This document shows, piece by piece, positions 26,098-49,216 of a stretch of 64,000 nucleotides of DNA (positions are counted from its first letter, which is position 1; each line of letters opens with the position of its first letter). Position numbers and translations under genes: made by a program. The stretch spans positions 18,827,687 to 18,891,686 of the forward strand of contig OZ025269.1 of assembly GCA_964019165.1 (NCBI GenBank), written 5' to 3'. The notes beneath the pieces were generated by a model. The model made no database searches. It saw nothing but the letters and a program-made list of their open reading frames with translations, and was not told the DNA's origin. This stretch comes from Mastigias papua (Eukaryota > Cnidaria > Scyphozoa > Rhizostomeae > Mastigiidae).

Positions 26098-26385
26098 TTA
26101 GGGAGCGGTCATTATTTATAGCCGGGGTTGGGACTGAAGAGAAAGTGCTTTGTGCCCTCAAACAAGTCTTACCCCACAATTTGAGTAAGTCAAATTTTCT
26201 TTACCCCACCGAAGGAAAACAGTAAAACAAGGGTGCATTTATGCTTAAACATGGTATATGTTTTTACACTACCCCTGTGGTCAAAAATTATTCTTCTACC
26301 CCACCTTTCAGTGCTTATTTTTTCAGTTACCCCGCCATTTCATCTTCAGTCCCCACCCCGGTCGTAAATAATGACCGCTCCCTTA
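26098..26385 (+). mobile_element. TTA-flanked MITE, copy 2
   Basis: The 282-bp element at 26101-26382 has ends GGGAGCGGTCATTATTTA and AATAATGACCGCTCCC and TTA direct repeats at 26098-26100 and 26383-26385. The body is colinear with copy 1 in the same orientation, with an extra segment near 26270-26290. Confidence 0.88.
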
Positions 26386-27379
26386 GTAAATTTCGTAAAA
26401 CTAATTTGCCATGAATATAGCCACAGAGCGTATGCAGTAGGACCAAACCTGCTTCAAAGTGCCGAGCAGAGTTAGATGTGACGTATTAAATACGGCGTTT
26501 AGCCTGAATCAGTTTTCATTTTGAAATTATTCCGAACATAATTCAGGTGAGTTCGACACGTGTGAAAAACGACGTATGACCTTCCTTAAGTGAATGATTC
26601 GAAATTGTTTTTGTGCCTCACCCCACACCCCTGAATTTCCTATGGTGCTCACACCTTTTTTGTAAGTCAGAGGTAAAACAAAGCCGCATATTCTTTGAGG
26701 AGACATATTTGATATTTTGTTACCCATTTTGTTGCTGCTCAGCTCAGCTCAGTGTAAAGAACAACCAGTAGAATAGCTGTTTTTCTTGTCATTAAATATA
26801 TGATGAAAGATGGCGACATGATGGAATCGAAGGAACTTCTGCGGATTATTCTGCTATGAAGAGTTGGAGCATATGGAAAACTGTTGCGAGACCTCAATGC
26901 TGAAGATTTTAGTCGACGGCCCTTTGACAGTATCCTGGCCTTGGTTGGCCTATTAGTAGTGTAAAAATAATAGGATATATGCAAGACAGCATAGGCCCTT
27001 TAGAGAGACTGCTATTTTCCTATTCTTAGCATCTCCCAAGTTTCTTCTCTACCTTGCATACCTGCATTACATGGCATCCTCATACTTATAATCATGTGAA
27101 AAATGCTCGCGCTGCTATTGGTTGTTTTTTAGATGTGAGCTAAGCATCATGCTCACACCAAAAGCGCGCATCGAGGCGCACTCAGCGAGCCAAGTGCTGA
27201 ACAAATGGTCACGAATAACTTTGCTCAGAGGATAGATAACTACTGTACGATAAATAATGTGCTACAAGGACACGTGGACTGTAGTTTATTGTCATAGCAA
27301 CCACCTTTGTTATCATCATAGTCGATATCTTCATAATCGTCCTCTTTGCCTTGAAATATATATATTTGAAATATATATT

Positions 27380-27475
27380 TTGCTCAATTCTTGTTCTGTT
27401 GCTTAGAACAAGAGTATGTTTATTCTACATACAATTGTAATAATGGGATATACTCAATAAAACATACTTGCTAAA
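27380..27475 (+). mobile_element. retroelement 3' trailer relic
   Basis: Matches the trailer of the two copies at 9050-9672: TACAATTGTAATAATGGG then ATATACTCAATAAAACATACTT. No coding part is left. Confidence 0.4.
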
Positions 27476-27944
27476 ACGTGCTGAGCCCCCAATTACACCG
27501 GCTGCCATTCTATCATCCAGTGTGTTTTCGAAGCAATACAGCTGGCTGCAAGTCTTGTTTCTTGAAATGACAGCTGCCTACATTTATTTGCTCGTACGTA
27601 CACACTGAACTTAGCGCTAAATAACGCAATTTGCATTTTGAAGAAATGAACGTATTTGCATCTGTTTCCTATTTTCGTCGGTTACAAAATAGCGTTTGAA
27701 CTATAGATTTTTTTAGCTTATTCCACTAAATTGAAGTTTCCAAAGGAACTTTTCGTTTGAAGATTTCTATAGCAGCAAACAGTCAAGAATTAGGAAGCCG
27801 GTTCCGTTCATCCGCAGCCAAAACCCGCGTAGTTTGTTTACTATGCTAGTATCAAGTGACCTTCTCTTCGTTTTTGGTTAATATTCAGAATTACAATTTT
27901 TTACTTGTGTCTGTACCATATTTATGACACTAATTCTGTAGCGA

Positions 27945-28047
27945 AATTAAGGAACTTTTAGTGCCCCAATTTAATCACTGGAGGTCCCGAAATTAGGAAC
28001 TTTTGGAACTAGGCATTGAACTAGGTTCCTTATAAAAAATGCGTGTA
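27945..28047 (+). mobile_element. right end of the AAGGAACC MITE family
   Basis: The segment contains AGGTTCCTTATAAAAAATGC with GTG then TA at 28046-28047, and shares internal text with 42680-42814 (CCGAAATTAGGAACTTTTGG versus CCGAAAATAAGGAACATTTA). The left end was not located. Confidence 0.5.
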
Positions 28048-29699
28048 TTCGTCGAAGTTTACCGCTTTCTGAATTTAAGAAGCACAATTTGGGAATTGCA
28101 CCACCTCCCACGATATTTCGTTTCAATTTGTCAAGGTTGCACGGGGCTTCTTAGCTGCTCAAAGCAAATCAGGACTACTTGAAATTTGTTTCCAGATAAG
28201 ATAGATTTGTTCTAGCGCGTATTTTGTATTGAAAATCGCAATAGTACCATTCAAAATCTAAGCTGCTGCCCCTCGAAACCCAGTTCTGTGACCACGTATG
28301 AAAGGACCCTGTCCGAGCCTTGCTTGTAATATTAAGTGCAGAAATTTTCAACGGGACAAACTTTCAGACAAAGAAGTATTCCAAAATTTATTTGCACAAA
28401 ATTTATACTTGTCCGAAAATTTGTCACGCCGAAGTTTTTGCTCATAATAGACACGCGCAGTGCTTGTTGATTAAAATATAAGATATTTAAAATATAAGAT
28501 ATTGAATGATCATGGAGCAAACCGAAAACAATGGATGGGATTGGGTTTACGTTCCGGCAATCCTGCAGATCAATTGTAGCCCTTAAACTTTACTTCGATG
28601 ACTGCAAAAGAGTTTTGAAGAAAATAGTCTAAGAGTGGCATACGAAAGAAATATTGACTCATGTATTCTAAATATGTACAGTATGTATTCTAAATATATA
28701 TTTAGAAATATCTTTCAAAATATGAAGAGAGAAGGGTATTTGGAAAGTCGCATTGAAGAGCCTGATGTGATAACATTGTCTAATGTTTAGTTGTCTGAGC
28801 CTCTTGAAAGAATTTCTCAAGAGTTCAATTGCAACGTGCTTAGATTTCATGATTGAAATATTTGATCAGCCATTGTCCGAAATTTCATTTTTCCGAAATA
28901 TCCTAAATTTTTCCGAAAGTATTTTCGCCCTGTTTCCACCGAAGTTTATTGTCCAAAAGTTTCGCCGCTGAAAATTTCTGTTCTTAATGTAGTACCACCA
29001 GCTGGATTCAGTTGGAGATACAAGATTCTCTTCAAAATCAGGATGCAACCGGTGTTTATTTCTTGCTGCTAGGCAGCCATGTTGCGTTCCTAATTAAATA
29101 CTGACGTCAGTTATCAATCAGATGCTGCGCAGAAACCTCAGGATTTAACTAATAAATCTATATCTCTCAATGTCTTGTTGGGTGGTGTATTCTTAATTGC
29201 TCTGTGAACGAAATACTATACAGTACAATATTTGTACACAACAATCATTCTCACTGTTCGTAATAGCATACCAGTATGTGTACACAAATTTGCCGGTCTT
29301 CAAGTCAAGAATCGTGCTGTGACAAAGGTCGACCGGCAAACTTGTTCTGGGTATACAGCATGTAGACTTAACAATACTTCATGGCAAGCAATAGGTGCAG
29401 TGAGATTGAAATACAGCGATATATAAATGTTTTTCTTGGTAGCGGGTGGGCGATAGTTATTAGAAACAGCAACGAACAGCCGAAAAGGACCTGCCCTGAT
29501 ATAAGTTGTATCAACGCATGATAAGCGGGGCGGACTGGGCTGTAGGGCGACCGGACAGTGCCCGAAAGGTCCCCTTCAAGTTTGCAGACAGAGAGGAGAT
29601 TTTTGTCTTATTTTACACTATAAAAGCTCCTCAAACCCGGTCATAGATATTTTTCAGGGGCTCTAAGTAGACAGCCTTTCCGCCCCTGATAGTAACAGC

Positions 29700-29775
29700 A
29701 GATACTGCTCTGCGGTTATCTCTCTGTCTATCTGTCTGTCTGTTTGTCTGTCTGTCTATCTCTCTGTCTGTCTCC
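29700..29775 (+). repeat. CTGT/CTCT microsatellite
   Basis: Imperfect CTGT units (29722-29772). Confidence 0.85.
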
Positions 29776-30069
29776 ATTATGCCCCTTCCGGGGCTAGGGC
29801 TGACCCTGAGGTCAATGACCACCTGCAAATTGTTCAGAAAAGGTTAGAAGAGTCGGCTTCATTCAATCCACTCTGTTACCCCAACAGTTACTTAGCAGAA
29901 CTGCAGCCTCAAGCTGCTGAGCCTGACTTTCACGGAAGGAGCCTGGTTGGACAGTTTGCCACAGGTCTTCAACACCTGCCCCAATTCTGAATCTCTGCGA
30001 ATTGAATCGCTATGAACTTGAGGGCAGTGTCTGTTTGTGCCCGCTCACCACCACGAGGGGGTCTCCAGC

Positions 30070-30150
30070 CATGGGCCAGCCATCATCATCATCATTATCA
30101 TCATCGTGATCATCACCACCATCATCATTGTCATCATCATCATCATTCAA
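30070..30150 (+). repeat. (TCA)n microsatellite
   Basis: ATCATC/CACCAT triplet repeat, imperfect. Confidence 0.9.
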
Positions 30151-30569
30151 TTATTTATGTATTTATTTAAACTACGCTGTTACAATAGCTGAGTTACCGC
30201 TAATTTGCACGTGCTATGTACAATTTACAAGGATAGAATAGGAAACATTGAAAGAACTCAATTCGTGCTTACAAATACAAATACACAATCTAAGTAAATA
30301 AAAATAAATAGAGAAGAGATGCAAGAGATTACAGGGTACTTCGCAGTCTAGTTAAAAACAGTCGATACGCTTATTGCTGTTCAGTTGAGATGTGGTATTT
30401 CAAAGTGGGTAGGCAGGCAGTAAAAAGGTTTTGAAGGCCACAAACATTTTACTAACTTGTGTCGGTAAGGGGACTATCTACTTCACCTCATACCTTATAC
30501 ACTGTGTAATACTGTGGGTCATATACCGTAACCCAAATAAAGGATATTTTTGGACCAAGCGGAAGGCCC

Positions 30570-30722
30570 ATTTACACTTAATTCGGATTTTAGATTTTGC
30601 ATGCGGACTCATTATTGCCAGTCGATATGATGACGTAATGCAATGTACGGGCGCGGGCGTTCGAATGTGGACTGGGAACGATGAGTTCGCATGCAAAATG
30701 CGAAATCTGAAATTTAATGGAA
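30570..30722. repeat. foldback repeat (imperfect long palindrome)
   Basis: The left arm near 30580-30617, containing ATTTTGCATGCGGACTCAT, pairs with the right arm near 30680-30716, containing ATGAGTTCGCATGCAAAAT. Together they would form a hairpin with about 35-40-base arms. It is probably a foldback MITE. The 98-residue open frame across it is an artefact. Confidence 0.65.
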
Positions 30723-30965
30723 ATTGACCTTTACACGTATAACAATCGCGCACGAGAAGCTATTATGTTAATGAAAATCCTTTGAGGATCTCGTTAAAGT
30801 GTGTTATCAAATGTGTTATTATAGAAAGCCATCGTTCCTCCCATTTCGTACACCGTTTCATCAAGGCTGCTTGGCGCTCGGAATTTCTCTGATTTTCACG
30901 TACATAGTTGACAATAAGGACACGTAAATGATCTCAAGCAAATTTTTCTACTGTACTAAAGCATG

Positions 30966-31175
30966 CATTGTACCAGCGGCGTAATGGCAGGCAATTTTGG
31001 GGACCAAAGGCAAAGTTTTCTGAAATCCTTCCTCAGTTACAACCTCTAAGATTAGGGGAATTCTGGTACTAAGACTTCCAACAAGGGACGAAAGCCCAAG
31101 ATTTGCGAAGGATTTTGTGCTAGGGCTCTAACTCCCTCTAACTCCCCCCCCAGCCACTACGCCACTGCATTGTAT
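30966..31175 (+). mobile_element. hAT-like MITE, 194 bp
   Basis: The element at 30974-31167 begins CAGCGGCGTAATGG and ends CCACTACGCCACTG (12 of 14 inverted match). The 8-base flanks CATTGTAC (30966-30973) and CATTGTAT (31168-31175) match at 7 of 8. Termini of the CAGNGGCG type with an 8-base duplication are typical of hAT elements. Confidence 0.75.
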
Positions 31176-32242
31176 ATGTGCAGTTACCAACCAGTGACAT
31201 CACGTCTTTTAGAAATTAAACAGAATGAGCTTCAGAAGAGCACCTTGTCGCAAACCTTTATTTGCTGTTCCATAATGTGAGCCCCTCAAAAGTTTACTCG
31301 TTTCGACGATTATTTTCTTGCTCGCAGTTGCTGTTGCTGTAAGAAGAACCTCGTAATGAGGCTATGCTCACATTAGGAATACATGAACTTATCTAGCCAC
31401 TTGAACTGGTCTCTATCTGTTGTGTTTTTTTGATTGTAGACGCATCGGATACGCAACCTCGTAGTGGTTTAGTTTCTTTGAATAACATGTGCCTGGTGGA
31501 ATAAAGTAATTAAAGCCACTTTTCTACCTAAAACACATCCTGAATAGTGACTTAATGACATTAATAATGAGCAAAAACTCAATCTAAATCATGGATGATT
31601 ATTATGTCCCGTTAAATTGTTATTCTACGTTATCAATAGAACAACGGGCCGAATTGATTCAATAGAAAGAGCTAGGTTGATATTCCGTGTGATTATGAAA
31701 TATAGATGAACTGCAGGATGTTCTATACTGTCACCAGTTTTTTTATATTGGACTAAACGGCTGCTTGTTTCTTAATGACGAGAGGTCGTCTGGGAACGTC
31801 AAGAGTTTTCTGTATAATTGCAATACTGTGATACTCGAAAAATTTTTAAGGGAGAGCATAGCGGAGGATTTGAATTCGAAATTTTGGCGGCATTGTAATG
31901 CAAGATGAAGAGAAGTGGCAATTTTGCCCCGCAGAATACCTTTTTAGATAGCATATTACGCCGTTCAAATGAACTGGGTATGTATAAAGTCTATATTGAA
32001 GTCGAGATGGAATGATTCATAGATAAACTTTGATCGCAGCACTTTTTTACAATACTTGCTGCCGTAGATATTTTTTATAGAAGTGCGTGGTTTTTTGGTA
32101 CTCAAAAAGTCAGTTAACTTGTTGACTTTGTGTTGCTATGCACCGTTGCATGCCAGACACTTGGATTGCGAATGGAGAGCAATTTGACCTAAGTGATGTA
32201 TACTCTGTTCGGCTGGTGTTGCGTTGAAATCCAAAATTAAAG

Positions 32243-32289
32243 GATTCGAGTTACAATCCGTAAGGCAGTTATTCATAAAATATGAGACA
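32243..32289 (+). repeat. dispersed partial copy of the 32923-33093 repeat arm
   Basis: GATTCGAGTTACAATCCG followed by TAAGGCAGTTATTCATAA matches the inner half of the arm at 32923-32999 with a few substitutions. Confidence 0.75.
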
Positions 32290-32689
32290 TTACATATTCC
32301 AATACCAAGAGGCACGATATAACTTTAGGTTTGGCCCGCGAGTCGGAATGCCTTAAGGAATGTCTTGCGGAATTTGAATTTAGACAAGAGTCTGCTGACA
32401 CCACATAACTATAGTACACACAAAGCCAGGGCTGAAAAGTTCGAGGCAGAGTCAAGCAATGCCCCAAAATTCTTAAGCGCCCCCTTCTGTCAGTATCAGG
32501 ACGTAGATCGTATCCAAAGGTAGCCACTAATACATTTGCTGCTAATATTTTTTACATCAAATTTTCTGTTTTCTATGTTTTTAGGCGATATTATGTTTTT
32601 ATTTTAAAATTTTTGTATAGGCAAAGAAGAGAAACACCAAGTAATTGGGCTGGCAATTCCTCTCGTGTTCCCCTTAGCATGTCTCTTGA

Positions 32690-32830
32690 AGTATAGGTAC
32701 CGTAACTCCTCTTATCAGCCCCCCTGGGCATTTTTTATTTTTGGATACTTTTGGGCTGAGGCCTGCACGAGGGGAGTGCTTAAAATTATAAGTGGCACAA
32801 CTAGACTGAGAGGACATGCCGGTTTATTCA
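32690..32830 (+). mobile_element. possible MITE end
   Basis: Text such as GGTACCGTAACTCCTC, AGCCCCCCTGGGCATTTT and GGGCTGAGGCCTGCACGAGG looks like a transposable-element terminus with a C-rich interior. The opposite end was not found. Confidence 0.3.
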
Positions 32831-32922
32831 CCACAGTCCGTGGCAATGCTGCCACTATAGTTATGTGGTTTCACCAGATTCTTGTTTAAATTTGAATTCC
32901 GTTGCAAATTGACGAGTTATCA

Positions 32923-33093
32923 GAGCAAATGGCCGGCAGCATATACAACTGCAATTCGAGTTACAATCTGTAAGGCAGTTACTCATAAGATATGAGACAA
33001 ATCAGCGAGTTACAAATGTCTCATATCTTATGAGTAACTGCCTTACAGATTGTAACTCAAATTGCAGTTGTATATGCTGCCGGCCATTTGCTC
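32923..33093. repeat. long inverted repeat: 77-bp arms, 17-bp loop
   Basis: The arm at 32923-32999 and the arm at 33017-33093 are inverted copies with one clear mismatch (GCAATTCGAGTTAC versus the complement of GTAACTCAAATTGC). The loop is 33000-33016. The near identity of the arms implies recent formation, gene conversion, or a cruciform-prone foldback element. Confidence 0.93.
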
Positions 33094-34672
33094 AATTTCA
33101 TGAAGCTTCTGTTTCATTGAAATGTCACGAGACTTAAGTACCTTTATACTTTATCTCGTACTGGAGATCCATAATGCTGGTGATTAAATCTCTCTCTTTC
33201 TGTGGTGGCATTTTTGCAATATGTCATTTAACTTCTTGGTTGCTTGATGGTAATTATTCGCTTCAAAACAGGAGAGTTAATGTATAAAGTTTAGGTCACT
33301 TCAGTTCCCTTCAGTTCCATAGTTTCCTTGGTAATAAAAGACATATTTTGAGTCATTTCTTCCAAGATTGTTCAAGAGATGGTAAAAGGTACATGTCAAG
33401 GCTCACGGTATTTGTTGTCGTTGTCTTTTCACTTAACGACTTGTGTCAGACTGATAGATTTTTACGATTACATCACATGTTGTATAACTTTCAAAGCCTC
33501 CCTAATTGAAGCAGGGTCTGATCGACTTGTAAAGCCATTTTTCCTTCAAGCCCATCACACCTTCTGACACCTGTTCAGTAGCAAGCATATCGCGCTTTCA
33601 TAAAGGAACTTGAACTAAAATCTCTCTGTCATAGCCATCTTCCCTTAGCTTGTTTGTACGCAGTTTACAGAGCCAATGGCACAAACTTTTTATACGAACG
33701 CACTTTTGCAAGAACACTGGGGCTCAATTTGCCAATCAGATAAGAGGATTGCTAGAACACGCTCAGTATCAGACGAGAAAATTTACAAACATTCAACTAT
33801 CCACATTCTTTTGGCAAACAAATTTCTGATAAAGGTTTTCATAAACATCAGCATTCACCGCGTTATTTTCAAAGGTAGCCCGCCTGAGTGTTACAGAAAC
33901 TGTTTGCAGCAAAAATCACTAATGAAATAAGAACAGCTGTTAGACTGTTAGAGTCAAAATTAGTCAAAAATTAAGAACATCGAGCCTTGGCAAAAATTAT
34001 TTGCTCCTTATTAAAAGAGAGTGTAGTAGAGAATTTAAATCTTGTCGACCTGCCTTAACGGTTCACTGTTTTCGAGTGCACCTTCATAACTTCACCACAA
34101 GTAGACTAACTTTCTATACGTCCGGGGGGAATGCTGGGAACAGCTCTGTTCTATAGCTTGCAGAGGAGGATTTACCAATCGGAGAACTTTAAACCGTGTT
34201 ATTCTGTGCTAGGAGATTTCCAGCACTGACTTACGCAGAGTCGGATTAATTTCTTTAAAGATGCACGGGGGATGCTGCTGTTAGTTAGCGATATGGAATA
34301 ACTTTTTCCAAATATAAATACTTCTTCACCATCAGCTATATTTTAAATATCGCTATGAAAAGCTACACGTTTTTTCTATAAAGAACCTTGCTCTCAAGGC
34401 TTAGTTTTCAAAGGTCATTATTTTTGTACCAATTATCGGCTACATTATAGGACAGACACTTTCTTCATATTTCATTACTTTTAGTTAAACATTTACTGCT
34501 ATATAGGGATTATAAGTGCTAAGTGTGAAGACAGGATATTGTAGGACACTCCAAGTTTCATCACAAACCCTTCTATGAGTGATAGTGTTAGTGTTAGATT
34601 AGTGTTAAGACAGGATGCTGTAGACATTGTAAGATTCATCGCAAATCCTCCAATGAAACACTGCTACACGGA

Positions 34673-34856
34673 AAGCATAGCCGCCATATATTTTCGAACG
34701 CTATCAGCCCTATTTTCTCCCTACCTAATTGACCAATCATCACGCAGAATGGGCCTAGTCTTAGCATGTGTGGTCAGAATCCTGCATGATGATTGGTTAG
34801 CTAGTATGGGAGAAAATAGACCTGACAGGGTTCTCAAACATTTGGCAGCTATGCTT
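34673..34856. repeat. foldback repeat with about 80-bp imperfect arms
   Basis: The left arm (AAGCATAGCCGCCA, CTATTTTCTCCC, CCAATCATCA) pairs with the right arm (TGATGATTGG, GGGAGAAAATAG, TGGCAGCTATGCTT). The open frames on both strands (34575-34988 and complement) are consequences of the palindrome. A diverged tandem duplication of about 90 bp precedes it at 34510-34670. Confidence 0.7.
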
Positions 34857-35589
34857 ACACGGAATACGAACAATTCAAGCACATTTGACTGCAATGAATG
34901 GAAGCAATATCCTGATTCTCGATTCTTTGCCATTATAAAAATGTTCGAAATTCAAAAATTTCTCACATTTTTGGCATTCTACATTTAGCTTCCTTATAAA
35001 GCTTTTCCTTATAAAAGAGAGCGTGACTGTTGTTAGCTGCAATGATGAAAGTATGCTGAAACATCAGACTTTTGACTGACCTATTATGTTGATTAATCTT
35101 CGACGTCATTGGAAATGTTTTTAGTCAGCAGAGCAGTGCAATTCCATTCTCACATGAATTACTAATTTTAAAATACAGCTGTTCTACAGTCCCAGAAAGA
35201 ATTTCTCTGGTAAGCTAACAATGTCCAGTCTAAACACATTATTTCCGAGATAACAGACTTCTTTGATAGTATTTTTAACTCTTAGGCAGTGCTAAAGTCA
35301 GACACTAATCGTATACCTTTCAAGGAAGAAGGTGATGGTCGTGAAGCTATGTCCTAGGTTTTAATGTTTTTACGTGATTAAGGCCTTTCTATACAATAAA
35401 TTTCGGTCTCTTTTTTGGTACATTTTATAAAAAGTTTGTATGGATAATTTGCTGAATTTTTTCATCATTCATATAATGATCCTAAGATTAAGATTAGGCC
35501 CAGATGACTTTGTACAGTGCCTCTAATATGCTAGGAGTATTGTCCAGCCTTTCATATAGTGCTGATAGCAAGACAGAGTGTATTGCCAC

Positions 35590-38500
35590 AAGATCTGCAC
35601 CACTTAAGGAGCAAATGAAGAGTTGATAACTGCTGAGTCATGTTTTCAAGGTGGCTCGGTTTTATCATATGAGAAGTTTCGCATAGACGATTTCCTATGA
35701 TAAAATATAAATCAAGCAAGCGGGCGAGAAGAAAAACAGGAATTGCTGACTTCTGTCACAAGCAATTTGGATTTAATCTTGACAATCGTGAGGGAGGGAT
35801 TGGAAACTTGACATTCAAGAGAGGTATAGCAACAGGCTTTCAGCTAATTACCATGAAAGGAGTATACTATATTCAGAATTATAGAGGTCAAACTATTTAT
35901 TTCTATTCATTAATGTGATTTTGCTTTTTCAATACCATTGACATGATATGGATCTGTGTTCTCACTATTTGCAATACGGTTTGGTGGCCAGATTGTTGTT
36001 TGGTTAATTCAATGCTAATATCCCCGGTTCCCTCTTGAAAAGCACTTCTAGTCACTTAGCTCTGCCTCTTCAAACATTTTTTACTATCTTTATTAACATT
36101 AACATGATCATTATTGTCGCAAATTTTTTTATGATGAACCTAACTTAATGCCTAGTGATTAAGGCTCCTTAGTTTTGCACCTCTTTTCTCCAATTGTACT
36201 TCATAGAGTGCGTTTGTAGTTCCTTAATTTTAACTGCATAGGTAGAGCCCTGAAGTGGTGCAGATGCAAGAAAGCACTGTAAGTTTTCATTGTTAGTGAA
36301 TATACTAAAATCGCAATGACCATTTGCTACATGGGTTGTACATAGTTCATACCGAATTTGACTGTAATGAAAGCCACGAGCTGCCTCTGGATTTTCTGAC
36401 GGTAGATATTACTGTAAGATATTGCCTGAAGATGTAGTCGAAACGCGAGGCGGTAAGGCCTAAACTCCAGTCAGTGAGCTAGTCATATGTTTTGTATATA
36501 GATAAAAATGTGGAAATATGTAATGGATGTACGATTGGTGGTGTCAAATTGAATTTGATTGCTTTACGGTCACATTTGGCTTTCCATACTGTATCAAACT
36601 CTTGCTCCATTTGGTCAATCCTGTATGGAGAGTTTAGATATGATAAGAGCTCTCAGCCATTCACATTTGTGGAAGGGGAGTGTGGATCGACACCATGAAC
36701 GACTGTCAGAATTAGAAACCTGACCTTTTTAAGCCATTTGTTTGGGGGTTGTTAGGTATGTGATATAGGAGAGAAGTCAAAAGATATGCCTCGTTGAGCT
36801 TTTCAACATTGAATTTTAAGTAAAGACCGGGTTGAAGCTTTCTGTTAAAAGAAAGTGAGCCAGGTATTGACAATGATCAGCCACGAAATTAGGACTCAAT
36901 CCGAATACGGTTCTGGATCTTAAATTGTTTTAGAAACCAGTCTATACCAGGTCGAGGCTACATGATAGAGCGTTTATCATTCACTTTTGAATTAATTCGT
37001 TTGAGAGCGTTTGCTTTCAACTGTTTTGCTACTGTCTTTGCTTCTGTTGATTGGCTCATAAAACAATTGTCTACTTGCTGTAATCTCCTTTCAAAATCAA
37101 TAAAGTCATATTATGATACTTTGTAAACTTCTCGTTTCCTGTTATGTAGCCTCATTTTATGAAGGTGTTCTTTTGTTATAGAAATTTTTGTTCGCCCAGT
37201 TCGAATTTTTCTTAACTTTTTCATGAGTTCACTATTAAAGTTTTCTTAAGAGTTTCTTAGCAAGAATACTCACGTATGCATAAAACTGGCAGTTTTACAC
37301 AAGCAGGCAGACGCTCTACAGCCACAATACTGAAATACACTGGTTTTCATAGGAAGTCATGCGAAAGTAAGCAAATAAGATGATGGGTTTGCGTTTTAAT
37401 TCGAGTATTTATCAGCGTATCAACTTTCATGGGTCTTAAAAATCCATTGCTGAACTATCTTCACTATTTGAACAGTCGAGTAGTGCTTTCCCATTTCAGT
37501 TGTTTATTAGGTCGTAGATGTATCGCCCAGAACATTCGGATACTAATTGTCGTCTCAAAAGTATTTCCTTTATGTGTAGATACTTTTGCAGGTTGCAATC
37601 TTTCTTGTTGCAAAAGCAGAATAATTTCTGTTTCGTTCCAAAGGATTTGACGTTTATCAAAAATTCTTAGTGGTTTTACCTTTATCTAAATTCCAATTAA
37701 AGGCGAAATGGTTTAGGTCATGTAAAATAATGTTGCTGGCCATATAATATTCTGCTGCAATCGTTGCCCATATAGTTGGAACGGTTTGAAGATTTCGAGC
37801 AAAGTTCTTTGCCTTCCTCCCTCTCTCCCCTCACAATGTTGTGTCACTGTGATGTAGCTTTGGTATCTTTTTCAACTCTTTCGTTTTGCAGTGCAGCAAT
37901 GTCCAGTCTATAAAACCTGACATTGTATTGGGGATGGGGGAATTGGCTACTCTCAAGAATTCTTTTACTAACAGTACGTTTTCAGCGGATATTGCTGTGT
38001 AATTTGAAAAGTATGTGGTGTTCCAAGTATTTTAGGCAACGATTGGGTAATTCATCTTCCTTTTCTGATATTACAAGACATTAGTTTTTGATTGACTGTA
38101 ACCACCATGTAGAAAACAGCAACAGTCTACATGGGATTGCACGAACCCTTTTTACACTCTGCTAAGCAAGTTCAGCTATGGGGCGTTTTGTAACAATGAT
38201 TCCGATGGTCCTTTGAACCCTGGATCATAAAATATCGATCGGCTATACTTGTTAAGTTCACATGATGGTCTGTTTTTATCATCAATGTTTTTGTTATATT
38301 TTCTTCCTCTCATTACTATCCAACGGTGAAGATTCTCTACTGGGGATACCAAAACAACACCAGCGGACGTACTGCAATCCGTAGTCTAGGTTTTATTTGC
38401 TCGCAGCCAGATTTTTCCATGCATTTTGAATTATATACTTAACTTACGTTCAATAAATAATGCATATTGTACATGTAATGTGTTGCCCAGCTCATTGTTA

Positions 38501-39453
38501 ATTTTTCTGTGTTTGGCCCTCACTCAGAGAACTTTGGACACCCCTGTTCTAAAATGTTAGATTGCCTCATAGCCAGGAGGCTTTTTACGTAGGATATATC
38601 TTTGCGTGCCAGCAATATTTTCAAATTCAAAAGATAAACATTTGCACCGTTCTGTGGTCTTCAATTATTCTTAATTAGTACTAAGTGATAGCATTATCGT
38701 CAGCATTGTTTCCCGCCAATGGAATTTACCTTCGAGATCGCCATGGTTGCATACAAAATCACTTTTTTCAATAAATTCTCCATCTGTAAACTTTACATTT
38801 TGAAGTTAGGTATTATTTCAGATTTGATTAGCTCAATTTGTCCTGTGCAGTATGTTTGCATTCAGCACCTGTCGTCTTTATCCATTACTTGAACAATGTG
38901 TTACGAGAGAGCTACTGACTATTTCCCATTAAAGCACCTTTTATGCCCGTGTACCTGTCATTTTGAGACTGTTTGAGTAGGAGAGCTATTGATATGGTAG
39001 ATTTTTCCATATTTTTATTTGCCATATTTTGATTATGGTTCCTCTAAAGCAAATGTTTCAGATATTTTGATGTTATACATTATATACAGTAATCCTAAGT
39101 TTGCTCAAGATTGTTGTTTACTTGAGAAATAGAGAAAAGAACGAGAGTTTACTTGAAATAAGTGGAAATTTTTCGATTTATGAACTAATAATGGAAGAAG
39201 TGGCTATGTCATTTAAGTCCAAATTAGGTAACTTTAGTGGGGCTTTGGACAACTGACAAATCTGGCCCCTAGTTACGTCATTTTGAAAACTTACAGTTAG
39301 TGCAATCACCAAAAGAGTCATTTCATAATTTTTGAACTCCTCTCAGTTTCGAAACCCGTAGCAGTCTACCCTACCTGCCCCACTTGTCCACTTCTCGGTG
39401 TCCATGGCCAAAACGCTCTCATAATCAATCTACATTCTTGTTATCACTTCTCC
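35590..39453. other. gene-poor interval upstream of the KCNH exons
   Basis: The missing 5' exon(s) of the EAG-type channel (PAS-cap) should lie here or further upstream, but no convincing exon was found. Repeat relics include 37180-37275 (reverse copy of the 1206/56247 family) and 36140-36260 (reverse, AAGGAACC-like). The open frame at 35697-35918 (73 residues, basic) has no recognised homologue. Confidence 0.35.
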
Positions 39454-39466
39454 TTGTTTCTTTTAG

Positions 39467-49146
<9,680 letters not shown>

Positions 49147-49216
49147 ATTGTAAATTAATGTACTTCAGATGCTTTATTGTCATATAATCAAATCAAATAA
49201 TGATGCGAAGAATTAG

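Noticed and set aside
29526..29698. hAT-like MITE with GGGGCGGA termini
   Set aside because: The inverted ends are short and the flanking 8-mers do not match.
34575..34988. 137-residue protein
   Set aside because: It spans a foldback repeat, and both strands are open because of the palindrome.
36420..36450. Hammerhead-ribozyme-like or Penelope-like motif (CTGAAGATG then GTCGAAACG)
   Set aside because: The core is incomplete and no stems of the required geometry could be drawn. A similar phrase (ACGTTTCGGGATAG) near 5840 is also isolated.
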